NCBI RefSeq assembly: GCF_025143365.1
Contig: NZ_JALXPE010000094.1
Span: forward strand, 1-8,289
Direction: 5' to 3'
Source: Microbacterium sp. p3-SID336
GTDB lineage: Bacteria > Actinomycetota > Actinomycetes > Actinomycetales > Microbacteriaceae
Length of the DNA stretch: 8,289 nucleotides
Shown here in pieces: positions 1 through 5,595 of the stretch (position 1 is the stretch's first letter; the number at the start of each line of letters is the position of its first letter). The notes beneath the pieces were generated by a model. That model saw only the letters and a list, made by a program, of their open reading frames with translations. It did not search any database and was not told the DNA's origin. Both the position numbers and the translations under genes were made by a program.

Positions 1-1
1 G

Positions 2-130
2 GCGCGCCCGTCGCGGTTCGGCGCGGCGGAGTGGCTGCTGCTGGCCGTGGGGGCGGCGATCTCCGGCATCGCGATCGCCGCCGCTGTGACCACGGGCGCC
101 TGGAACTTCATCCTCGGCCCCGCCTCCTGA
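2..130 (+). CDS. C-terminal fragment of a membrane protein, possibly EcfT-type transporter subunit (5' end outside window)
   Basis: The frame opening at base 2 runs 42 codons to a TGA at 128-130. The peptide starts ARPSRFGAAEWLLLAVGAAI, continues as one hydrophobic stretch of about 25 residues rich in Ala, Ile and Leu, and ends GAWNFILGPAS. This looks like a last transmembrane helix with a short tail, and codon use is GC-rich at third positions as in the other genes. A basic/aromatic segment followed by a final helix and a TGAWNFI-like end recalls EcfT (CbiQ-type) subunits of energy-coupling-factor vitamin or metal importers, but this is resemblance from memory on a short piece. An unrelated integral membrane protein is equally possible. 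The overlapping frame at 31-273 encodes only Arg/Gly-rich repeat sequence and is not a gene. The gene converges on the minus-strand sugar operon and is probably unrelated to it. Confidence 0.55.
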   Translation, partial: ARPSRFGAAEWLLLAVGAAISGIAIAAAVTTGAWNFILGPAS

Positions 131-153
131 GCCGAGGTGTGCGGCGGCGGCCT

Positions 154-336
154 CGACGGGGGCGTTCGCCCTGGGTGGGGGCGCGACGGGGGCGTTCGCC
201 CTGGGTGGGGGGCGCGACGGGGGTGCGCTCGCCCTGGGTGGGCGGGCGACGGGGGCGCGTTCGCTCTGTGTGAGGGGCGGCGACGGGGGTACGTTCGTTC
301 TGTGTGAAGGGGGTGGCGACGGGGGCGAGCTCGTCG
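154..336. repeat. Degenerate G-rich tandem repeat, about 5.5 units of 30-36 bp, in a convergent intergenic region
   Basis: The space between the two convergent stops (131-336) is filled by repeats that each begin CGACGGGGG. Unit starts are at 154, 184, 215, 247, 281 and 317, so the spacing is 30, 31, 32, 34 and 36 bp. Units 1 and 2 read CGACGGGGGCGTTCGCC followed by CTGGGTGGGG; units 4 and 5 have drifted to CTCTGTGTGAGG and TTCTGTGTGAAG. The sixth unit is partial and ends at the DUF4432 stop codon (337-339). Units 1 and 2 contain short GGGCG-TT-CGCCC inverted repeats (160-171, 190-201), and each unit carries several G runs, so plus-strand hairpins or G-quadruplexes are possible. Its position suits a two-way transcription stop for the convergent genes, but that is inference. 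No other element was found in 131-336. Confidence 0.85.
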
Positions 337-1317
337 TCAGTGCAGCGTCAGGCGCAGGCGATGCGTGCGACGGTCTCCCGGCGCCAGGACGGGTGGCGGG
401 GTGCGCGGGAAGCACTCCCCCGGGAGGGCGACCGTAGCGGGCTCCAGGGCGAGCGCCCATCGTCCTCTGGTCGGCAGCACCCACTGGTGCAGATGCGGAA
501 GGGTCGCGTGCGACCAGGCGAGTTCGACCGCCTGTCCCGCCGGAGAGATCACTCTGGCTGCCCTGGTCGGCTCCGGTCCCTCTTCCGGGGCGTGGTGGAA
601 CACCGCCTCGCTCAGTTCGGAGCGCGCCGCCGGAAGCACGCGGCTGTCGAGCGCGCGCGAGGTGTCGTCCCGAGGTGTCGTCGTCGCGGCCGGAAGCTCG
701 ACGCGGGTCCCGGGGACGACGAGAGGGGCGCCGAGGTTGACGTGGTACAGCAGGTGCACCGGAGCGGGGACGACGCCCGTGTTGACCACCCTGTCCCTGA
801 TGTCGAGGAAAGGGCGGCCTTCGGAGTCGAAGCCCGAGCGGATCCGCCGCTGCACCCGGAGAGCCGGCCCGAACACGCTCTCGCTCTCGATGTCCGCGCG
901 GAGCGACACCCTGGCCCTCCCGCGTGAGGGCGCGATCCGGATCGCCGAGGCGGGGCGGTGGCTGACGTCGCCGTGCAGGGGAGCACCCGCGACGGCGCCG
1001 ATCGAGCCGAGGCCGCACGTGACGAGCAGGCCGCCGGTGAACCGGGAGAGCCAGTCGTCGCCCGCTGGTGCCGACAGCGCCCGCGCATCCTGAACGGGGG
1101 AACGCCAGGCCACGGGGAGCCCGGCATTCTCTACGGCGCCCACGTCGAAGCCGCGGTCGGGCAGCACCTCGAAGCGCAGGCCGCCGGTCACCACCGCTTC
1201 CAGCACCCTGGCGTTGTCGGGCGAGCCGGGCATGCCGAGCCGGTCCGTGACCCTGGCCACGGCGCTGTCGGCGGCGAGCAGTCCCGCGGCACGCAGCTCC
1301 TCGGCCGTCCGCCTCAT
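337..1317 (-). CDS. DUF4432 family aldose-1-epimerase-like protein
   Basis: This 326-residue protein has the family's landmarks in order: LPDRGFDVG (52-60), FTGGLLVTCGL (93-103), LHGDVSHRPA (114-123), YHVNLGAP (191-198) and ALEP (290-293). These are typical of DUF4432, a beta-sandwich family related to galactose mutarotases. By analogy with GalM, the His of the YHVN motif (H192) and the Glu of LEP (E292) are candidate acid/base residues; that assignment is inferred. The likely role is cytoplasmic interconversion of sugar anomers, feeding the isomerase or kinase encoded just upstream. Length is normal for the family. Its ATG overlaps the stop of the kinase-isomerase gene by four bases (ATGA on the minus strand, 1314-1317), so the two are probably translationally coupled. 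No signal peptide is seen. Some DUF4432 members may have activities other than mutarotation, so the exact reaction and substrate are uncertain. Confidence 0.88.
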   Translation of the reverse strand: MRRTAEELRAAGLLAADSAVARVTDRLGMPGSPDNARVLEAVVTGGLRFEVLPDRGFDVGAVENAGLPVAWRSPVQDARALSAPAGDDWLSRFTGGLLVTCGLGSIGAVAGAPLHGDVSHRPASAIRIAPSRGRARVSLRADIESESVFGPALRVQRRIRSGFDSEGRPFLDIRDRVVNTGVVPAPVHLLYHVNLGAPLVVPGTRVELPAATTTPRDDTSRALDSRVLPAARSELSEAVFHHAPEEGPEPTRAARVISPAGQAVELAWSHATLPHLHQWVLPTRGRWALALEPATVALPGECFPRTPPPVLAPGDRRTHRLRLTLH

Positions 1318-3419
1318 GGCGCCGGGGGCCGTGCGACGAGGACGGTGCCGGCGCCGGTGAGTCGCAGCGACCCGTGCGCGGCGGGGACGACCGCCGTGCT
1401 GCCGCCGGTCAGACGCAGCCCCGTCGTGTCGTCGACCTCGACATCGCCGTCGAGGCCCACCAGCACCGCGAAACCGCTCTCCGTCGTCGTGGTGCCGCGC
1501 ACCGTCAAGGCGTCGAGGCGGAAGAACGCGGCGGCCTCCGGTGGGAGCCCGGTCTCGGGGTGGCCCGCTCGCCGGACAAGGGCGTCCAGCCGGTCGGGGT
1601 CCAGCTCACGGTGGTCCACCGCCGTCAACGCCCGGCCGAACCCGAGGCCCAGGTGGCCGTCCTTCTCGCCGTCGAGGGTGAAGTCCCGCCACTCGAGCAG
1701 GATCGACAGGTCCTCGGGCTCCTGCACCTCGACCAGCAGCACACCCTCGCCGATCGCGTGCAGTACACCGGGTGGGACGAAGACGCGGTCACCGGGGGCG
1801 ACGGGCACCTCGTGCAGCAGGACGAGCAGGCTCTCCGTGTCCTGTACGGCGACGAGGCGTGCGAGCTCGCCCGGGGCGACGTCCCGGCGGAGGCCGAGGT
1901 GCACGACCCCGGGCGTGAGGATGTGCCAGGCCTCCGCCTTCCCGTGGTGCGCGCCGAGATGGCGCCGGGCGAAGTCTCCGTCCGGGTGCGCATGCACGGG
2001 CAGGCGCTGTCCCGCATCGAGGATCTTGACCAGCAGCAGCGGATCGGGGCCGTAGCGTGCCACGTGCGCCGGCCCGAGCCAGCCGACAGGGTCGGCGTCC
2101 ACGGCGTCGCGAAGCAGGCCACCGTCGGGCAGTGTCGTCATCCCGAGCGGAGCACTGTCGCGCACGGCGACCACGGAGGCCACCCAGTCCTCGGGTGTGT
2201 GACTCCTCGCAGCGGTCTCCGAGCCGCGCCACTGCGCGATGCGCTCGCCGCCGCGGTAGAACCGTGCGGCGGGCTGGTTGGCCGGCAGCAGCACGGGCAT
2301 GGGTGCGGAGTCCGTCGCGGGTGCGGGTGCGGCGGCGGACGGGACGCGCGTCGTGGTCTCCGGCGGCGCGGCGGACGGGAGGACCTCGACACGGGTGGCG
2401 GTCTCCGGCGGCGCGGCGGACGGGAGGACCTCGAGGCGCGTCGTGGTCTCCTGCGGCGCGGGGAGTCCGCTCACTGCGGCCGCCGCGCACATCGTCGCGA
2501 GGCGGAGGGCGTCTCGCGGCGGCATCCCGTGCGAGACGGCGTAGAGGAGCCCGGCGGTGGAGGCATCGCCGGCGCCGTTCGTCGTGCGCACCTCGGCGAC
2601 GGTTCGCGCGGGCGCACGGAGCACGGTGTCGGCCCAGGCCGCGGCGAGCGGCGCGAGTGCGCGCCCGCCCCGTCGCAGTCTCTCCGCTGTCCCGGTGTGC
2701 AGGGCGACGCCCTCGGTGCCGGCCGAGACCACGGCCACCGCTGCGCCCCAATCGCTCAGCAGTGCGGCGAGCCCGGCGGCATCCGCGCCGTCCGCGAGCT
2801 CGGGGATGGCCGAGGCCAGGTCGTCCACGCTCGGCGAGATGATGTCGACGTGGGCGACGATGCGGGGAAGGACGGCGGCCCAGTCGATGCGCGCCGCCGC
2901 AGAGCTCGGATCGATCACGGCCAGATCGAGTGAGGTCGTGACGCCGGCGTCTCGTGCGCGCTGGAGGAGGTCGAGGAGCGGGGCCGCGTCGTCGCGCAGC
3001 AGGGCGGGCAGGAGCGACGGGTACCCGAGATGGAGGAGGTCGATGTCGTCGAGCGGGATGTCGGCCCCATCGGTGACGCTGTTCACCCCGACGTGGTGCC
3101 AGAACGTGCGGTCCGCTCCGGGCTCCAGCACGAGCGAGTACGACGTGCTCCCCGCGCGGGTCGTCAGCCTTTGGTCGATCAGCGGGTGGTGGAGCCGTGT
3201 CCGCAGCACGCCGGCGAGCTCGTCGGTCCCGGCGGTGGCGTACGCCGTGACCGGGTGCCCGAGGTCGGCGAGGGTGCGCGCGGTGTTGGCCACGCAGCCT
3301 CCGACGCGGAAGGCGAGCGGACCGATGTCGATCAGCGCTCCCGGCGTCAGGCACGCGGTCGGGCCCAGCTCGGGGACCAGATCGACGCAGACGTGACCGG
3401 CGACGGCGACTCGGCGCAC
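1314..3419 (-). CDS. Fused PfkB-family sugar kinase / class I mannose-6-phosphate isomerase-like protein
   Basis: One uninterrupted 701-residue frame joins two enzymes. Residues 1-320 are a PfkB/ribokinase-fold kinase: a first signature GGCVANTARTLADLG (40-54) and a second TTNGAGDAST (279-288), with D285 as the likely catalytic base. T279 stands where many family members have Asp. Residues 321-375 are a Pro/Ala/Thr linker with a 15-residue repeat. Residues 376-701 match class I phosphomannose isomerases: a PEDWVAS block (409-415, cf. GExW..S), VHAHPD (475-480), GKAEAWHIL (493-501) and VPPGVLHAIG (548-557). This gives likely zinc ligands H476, H478, E496 and H554; the first is usually Gln. The usual DTTYR catalytic segment is replaced by EDLSILLEW (569-577). 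The predicted job is aldose-ketose isomerisation plus ATP-dependent phosphorylation; the substrate is unknown. The start is GTG (3417-3419) behind GAGGAGGT (3424-3431). No good internal ribosome site precedes Met374, so fusion translation is likely. Confidence 0.9.
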   Translation of the reverse strand: MRRVAVAGHVCVDLVPELGPTACLTPGALIDIGPLAFRVGGCVANTARTLADLGHPVTAYATAGTDELAGVLRTRLHHPLIDQRLTTRAGSTSYSLVLEPGADRTFWHHVGVNSVTDGADIPLDDIDLLHLGYPSLLPALLRDDAAPLLDLLQRARDAGVTTSLDLAVIDPSSAAARIDWAAVLPRIVAHVDIISPSVDDLASAIPELADGADAAGLAALLSDWGAAVAVVSAGTEGVALHTGTAERLRRGGRALAPLAAAWADTVLRAPARTVAEVRTTNGAGDASTAGLLYAVSHGMPPRDALRLATMCAAAAVSGLPAPQETTTRLEVLPSAAPPETATRVEVLPSAAPPETTTRVPSAAAPAPATDSAPMPVLLPANQPAARFYRGGERIAQWRGSETAARSHTPEDWVASVVAVRDSAPLGMTTLPDGGLLRDAVDADPVGWLGPAHVARYGPDPLLLVKILDAGQRLPVHAHPDGDFARRHLGAHHGKAEAWHILTPGVVHLGLRRDVAPGELARLVAVQDTESLLVLLHEVPVAPGDRVFVPPGVLHAIGEGVLLVEVQEPEDLSILLEWRDFTLDGEKDGHLGLGFGRALTAVDHRELDPDRLDALVRRAGHPETGLPPEAAAFFRLDALTVRGTTTTESGFAVLVGLDGDVEVDDTTGLRLTGGSTAVVPAAHGSLRLTGAGTVLVARPPAP
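2343..2450 (-). repeat. 45-bp in-frame tandem repeat encoding the inter-domain linker
   Basis: Two full 45-bp units (2361-2405 and 2406-2450) are identical at 40 of 45 positions, and a partial third unit extends to about 2343. On the minus strand they encode ETTTRLEVLPSAAPP, ETATRVEVLPSAAPP and a truncated ETTTRV-PSAAAPA (fusion residues 324-368). The period is a multiple of three, so copy-number change would alter linker length without breaking the frame. Pro/Ala/Thr richness suggests a flexible, extended tether between the kinase and isomerase halves. Confidence 0.9.
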
Positions 3420-3423
3420 GGCG

Positions 3424-3431
3424 ACCTCCTC
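3424..3431 (-). promoter_or_regulatory. Strong ribosome binding site setting the GTG start of the kinase-isomerase fusion
   Basis: On the minus strand GAGGAGGT lies four bases before the GTG at 3417-3419. It is an almost full anti-Shine-Dalgarno match and supports GTG as the start, which also places the kinase's N-terminal strand (RRVAVAGHVCVDL) correctly at the protein start. Confidence 0.8.
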
Positions 3432-3435
3432 AGGT

Positions 3436-3464
3436 TAGACAACGTTGTTTTTCGTGGTTAGTAT
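3436..3464 (+). promoter_or_regulatory. Predicted sigma70-type promoter for the aldolase-oxidoreductase operon
   Basis: A -35-like TAGACA (3436-3441; five of six to TTGACA) and a -10-like TAGTAT (3459-3464; four of six) are separated by 17 bp. Transcription would start near 3471, leaving about 48 nt before the aldolase ATG. The block GGTTAGTATCGCACGA (3456-3471) recurs with 14/16 identity at the importer promoter (6640-6655), which supports functional selection. The operator overlaps the -35 and spacer. A convincing minus-strand promoter for the fusion gene was not found in the same region, although one must lie here or further inside the aldolase side. Confidence 0.65.
3437..3450. promoter_or_regulatory. 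LacI-family operator in the divergent control region
   Basis: The 10-bp perfect palindrome ACAACGTTGT (3439-3448) has a central CG, as is typical for LacI-family operators. The wider core AGACAACGTTGTT (3437-3449) is repeated exactly at 6663-6675 before the ABC importer. It covers the end of the -35 element and the promoter spacer for the plus-strand operon and sits just upstream of the fusion gene's ribosome site, so a bound repressor could block both directions. The obvious binder is the LacI-family protein encoded at 5596-6594; this is inferred from context. Confidence 0.75.
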
Positions 3465-3518
3465 CGCACGAAACCCGCGGTGCACCAGCCGCCGGAGTCA
3501 CGAATCGAGGAGACGACC

Positions 3519-4364
3519 ATGACCCCGCATCGCCTGAACAGGCTCTTCCATCCGACCTCCGGCCGCGTGCTCGATGTCGCCGTCGACCACGGGTTCTTCG
3601 GCGAGCCGAGCTTCATCCGCGGCATCGAGGACATGGCCGGGACCATCCGCACCCTGGTCGACGCCGCCCCGGATGCCATCCAGCTCACGGCGGGACAGGC
3701 TCCGCTGCTGCAGTCGATCCCGGACAGGGGCAAGCCCGCCCTCGTGCTGCGAGCCGATGTCGCCAACGTCTACGGCAACCCGCTCGACGAGCATCTGTTC
3801 AGCCATCACCTGCCGCACGCGATCGAGCAGGCCGTGCGTCTGGATGCGGTGGCCGTGTGCGCGAACCTCATGCAGATCCCGGGGCACCCGGAGATCCGCG
3901 ACGCCAACATCCGCTCGCTCATGGTGCTGCGCGAGCAGGCCACCCGGTACGGGATGCCGCTCATGATCGAGCCGCTCGTCATGCAGGACAACGTCACGGC
4001 GGGGGGCGGCTACATGGTGGACGGCAACATCGATCGCATCGTCACCCTGGTCCGTCAGGCGGTCGAGCTCGGCGCCGACCTCATCAAAGCCGACCCCAGC
4101 GACGACATCACCGCCTACGGCCGCGTGATCGAGGTGGCCGGGGATGTGCCCGTGCTGGTCCGCGGCGGCGGCCGCGTCGACGACCGCACCCTCCTGGAGC
4201 GCACGCGCGCGGTGATCGCGCAGGGTGCGCGAGGAATCGTGTACGGACGCAATGTCGTGCAGCACCCCGATCCCCGTGGCATCACGGAGGCGCTGATGGC
4301 GGTGCTGCACCACGACGCCTCGGTCGAGGACGCGCTCGGTCTCGTGCGCGGAGACCGCGCATGA
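3519..4364 (+). CDS. DhnA/LsrF-type class I aldolase (DeoC/FbaB/LacD superfamily)
   Basis: The 281-residue protein is a (beta/alpha)8 class I aldolase. VLDVAVDHGFF (18-28) holds the conserved AspHisGly, with D23 as the likely active-site Asp. GADLIKADPSDD (185-196) supplies the Schiff-base lysine K190. VRGGGRV (214-220) and VYGRNVVQHPDP (241-252) form the usual phosphate-binding loops. Where archaeal-type fructose-bisphosphate aldolases have a W-x-Y-P segment, this protein reads MIEPL (149-153), putting Glu151 at the Tyr position, as in the IEP motif of LacD/YihT-type tagatose- or sulfofructose-phosphate aldolases. The predicted role is retro-aldol cleavage of a phosphorylated ketose from the neighbouring kinase. 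ATG 3519 is chosen because GAGGAG (3507-3512) precedes it by six bases; a GTG at 3480 would add 13 residues without a ribosome site. The stop overlaps the next start by four bases. A thiolase-like LsrF activity cannot be excluded. Confidence 0.85.
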   Translation: MTPHRLNRLFHPTSGRVLDVAVDHGFFGEPSFIRGIEDMAGTIRTLVDAAPDAIQLTAGQAPLLQSIPDRGKPALVLRADVANVYGNPLDEHLFSHHLPHAIEQAVRLDAVAVCANLMQIPGHPEIRDANIRSLMVLREQATRYGMPLMIEPLVMQDNVTAGGGYMVDGNIDRIVTLVRQAVELGADLIKADPSDDITAYGRVIEVAGDVPVLVRGGGRVDDRTLLERTRAVIAQGARGIVYGRNVVQHPDPRGITEALMAVLHHDASVEDALGLVRGDRA

Positions 4365-5509
4365 GCGCGCAGGAGGTGAACGTCGCGATCATCGGCGGTG
4401 GGCTCATGGGGCGTGAGATCGCCGCCGCGCTGCAGCGGTGGCCCGCACTCGTCGATCACCCCCCGCGCCCGCGGCTCACCGCCGTGTGCGACATCGTGCC
4501 CGCCGCGATGGACTGGTTCGACCAGATCGACACGGTCACCACGAAGACCACCGACTACCGCGACCTGCTCGCCGACCCGTCGATCGACGTGGTCTATGTG
4601 GCCGTGCGCCACGACCTGCATCAGGTGATCTACAGCGACGTGGTGCGCGCGGGGAAGGACCTGCTGGCCGAGAAGCCGTTCGGCATCGACGGCCCTGCCG
4701 CGCGAGCGGTGCTGCAGGCGATGGCCGACCACCCCGAGAGCTTCGTCCGCTGCTCCAGCGAGATGCCGTTCTACCCGGGGGCGCAGCTGGCGATCGCCGC
4801 CGTGCGCGCGGGCGGACTGGGGCGCATCATCGAGGCGCGCAGCGCGTTCCTGCACTCCAGCGACCTCGACGCGGACAAGCCCATCAACTGGAAACGGCAG
4901 GTCGCGACCTGCGGGGAGGCCGGGGTCATGAACGACCTGGGCATGCACGCCTGGCACGTGCCGCTGCGCCTGGGGTGGCAGCCGCGGCAGGTGTACGCCG
5001 TGCTGCAGGACATCGTTCCGCAGCGACCGGGCCCCGACGGCGCCCTCGTGCGGTGCGACACCTGGGACAACGCGGTCGTGCATGCCTGGGTCGGCGGGGA
5101 CGACGACGGCTTCCCCCTCGCCGTGGAGACCAAGCGCCTGGCGCCGGGGGAGAAGAACACCTGGGTCTTCGAGGTGCGGGGCACGGAGGGCGGTGTGCGC
5201 TTCAGCACCAAGAACGCCGGGGCACTGGAGGTGTTCCGCGTGGTCGACGTGCCCGGCGTGGGCAGGGAGCAGGTGTGGCAGACGCTCGACGTCGGCAGCC
5301 AGTCGTCGTGGCCTACGGTGACGGGCGGCATCTTCGAGACGGGGTTCTCGGACGCCATCCTGCAGATGTGGGCGGTGTTCCTCGCGGAGCGCGCCGGTGC
5401 CCTGGGCGACCGGTTCGGGGCCGCGACCCCGCAGGAGGCCGCGGCGACGCATGAGATCTACGCCGCCGCCCTGCGCTCGCACGCGGAGGGACGCCGCATC
5501 GCCCTGTGA
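4361..5509 (+). CDS. Gfo/Idh/MocA-family NAD(P)-dependent enzyme
   Basis: The 382-residue protein begins with a Rossmann dinucleotide-binding motif IIGGGLMG (10-17). It continues through DYRDLLADPSIDVVYVA (65-81) and the family hallmark AEKPFG (103-108), where K105 is the usual catalytic/cofactor lysine. NDLGMHAWHV (191-200) supplies the Asp-x-x-x-His pair (D192, H196) of the C-terminal catalytic domain. Such enzymes usually oxidise a ring or side-chain hydroxyl of a sugar, polyol or cyclitol; a minority with the same fold (for example GH109, GH188) use NAD to cleave glycosides. Neither can be chosen here. The length is normal and there is no export signal, so it acts in the cytoplasm. ATG 4361 overlaps the aldolase stop (ATGA, 4361-4364), indicating coupling. 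A strong hairpin follows the stop. It probably prepares the sugar for the mutarotase, isomerase, kinase and aldolase steps. Confidence 0.88.
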   Translation: MSAQEVNVAIIGGGLMGREIAAALQRWPALVDHPPRPRLTAVCDIVPAAMDWFDQIDTVTTKTTDYRDLLADPSIDVVYVAVRHDLHQVIYSDVVRAGKDLLAEKPFGIDGPAARAVLQAMADHPESFVRCSSEMPFYPGAQLAIAAVRAGGLGRIIEARSAFLHSSDLDADKPINWKRQVATCGEAGVMNDLGMHAWHVPLRLGWQPRQVYAVLQDIVPQRPGPDGALVRCDTWDNAVVHAWVGGDDDGFPLAVETKRLAPGEKNTWVFEVRGTEGGVRFSTKNAGALEVFRVVDVPGVGREQVWQTLDVGSQSSWPTVTGGIFETGFSDAILQMWAVFLAERAGALGDRFGAATPQEAAATHEIYAAALRSHAEGRRIAL

Positions 5510-5514
5510 CCTCG

Positions 5515-5547
5515 GAATGCCAGGGCCCCTGTGCGGCTCTGGCATTC
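5515..5547 (+). terminator. Hairpin terminator after the aldolase-oxidoreductase operon
   Basis: Six bases after the Gfo/Idh stop, GAATGCCAG (5515-5523) pairs perfectly with CTGGCATTC (5539-5547). The stem continues inward through one G-U and a GCC/GGC block to give 13 pairs and a 7-base loop (5528-5534). Only CTTGGT follows rather than a U run, so it is an imperfect intrinsic terminator of the kind common in high-GC bacteria. It would partly insulate the repressor gene; read-through into lacI is possible because no clear separate promoter was found before it. Confidence 0.65.
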
Positions 5548-5595
5548 TTGGTCGGGTGGCGCGCGGCGCGTCGACCGGACCGAGGAGGCATGCGC

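Noticed and set aside
31..273. Plus-strand open frame of 80 codons rich in Arg and Gly with a repeated GRSPWVG motif
   Set aside because: It overlaps the end of the membrane protein in another frame and its second half is just the translated tandem repeat; no ribosome site precedes it.
154..336. CRISPR-like array
   Set aside because: The units are contiguous and degenerate with drifting length; there are no distinct spacers or cas genes.
2298..2300. Internal ATG (Met374) as a separate start for the isomerase half
   Set aside because: The preceding minus-strand bases show no good Shine-Dalgarno sequence, and the upstream frame is open and in phase.
958..2933. Long plus-strand frames opposite the fusion and DUF4432 genes
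   Set aside because: They are antisense shadows typical of high-GC DNA; they lack recognisable domains, while the minus strand has clear family motifs.
3430..3500. Minus-strand promoter for the fusion gene
   Set aside because: Candidates such as TCTAAC or GATACT as -10 have no acceptable -35 partner at 16-18 bp, so none was annotated.
3480..3518. GTG start giving the aldolase 13 extra residues
   Set aside because: No ribosome site before it, it would start only nine bases after the predicted transcription start, and ATG 3519 has GAGGAG at ideal spacing.
5506..5595. N-terminal extension of the LacI protein from GTG 5506 or ATG 5590
   Set aside because: The extension reads through the hairpin and resembles no LacI N-terminus; ATG 5590 is only one base from the ribosome site, whereas ATG 5596 has a seven-base spacer.
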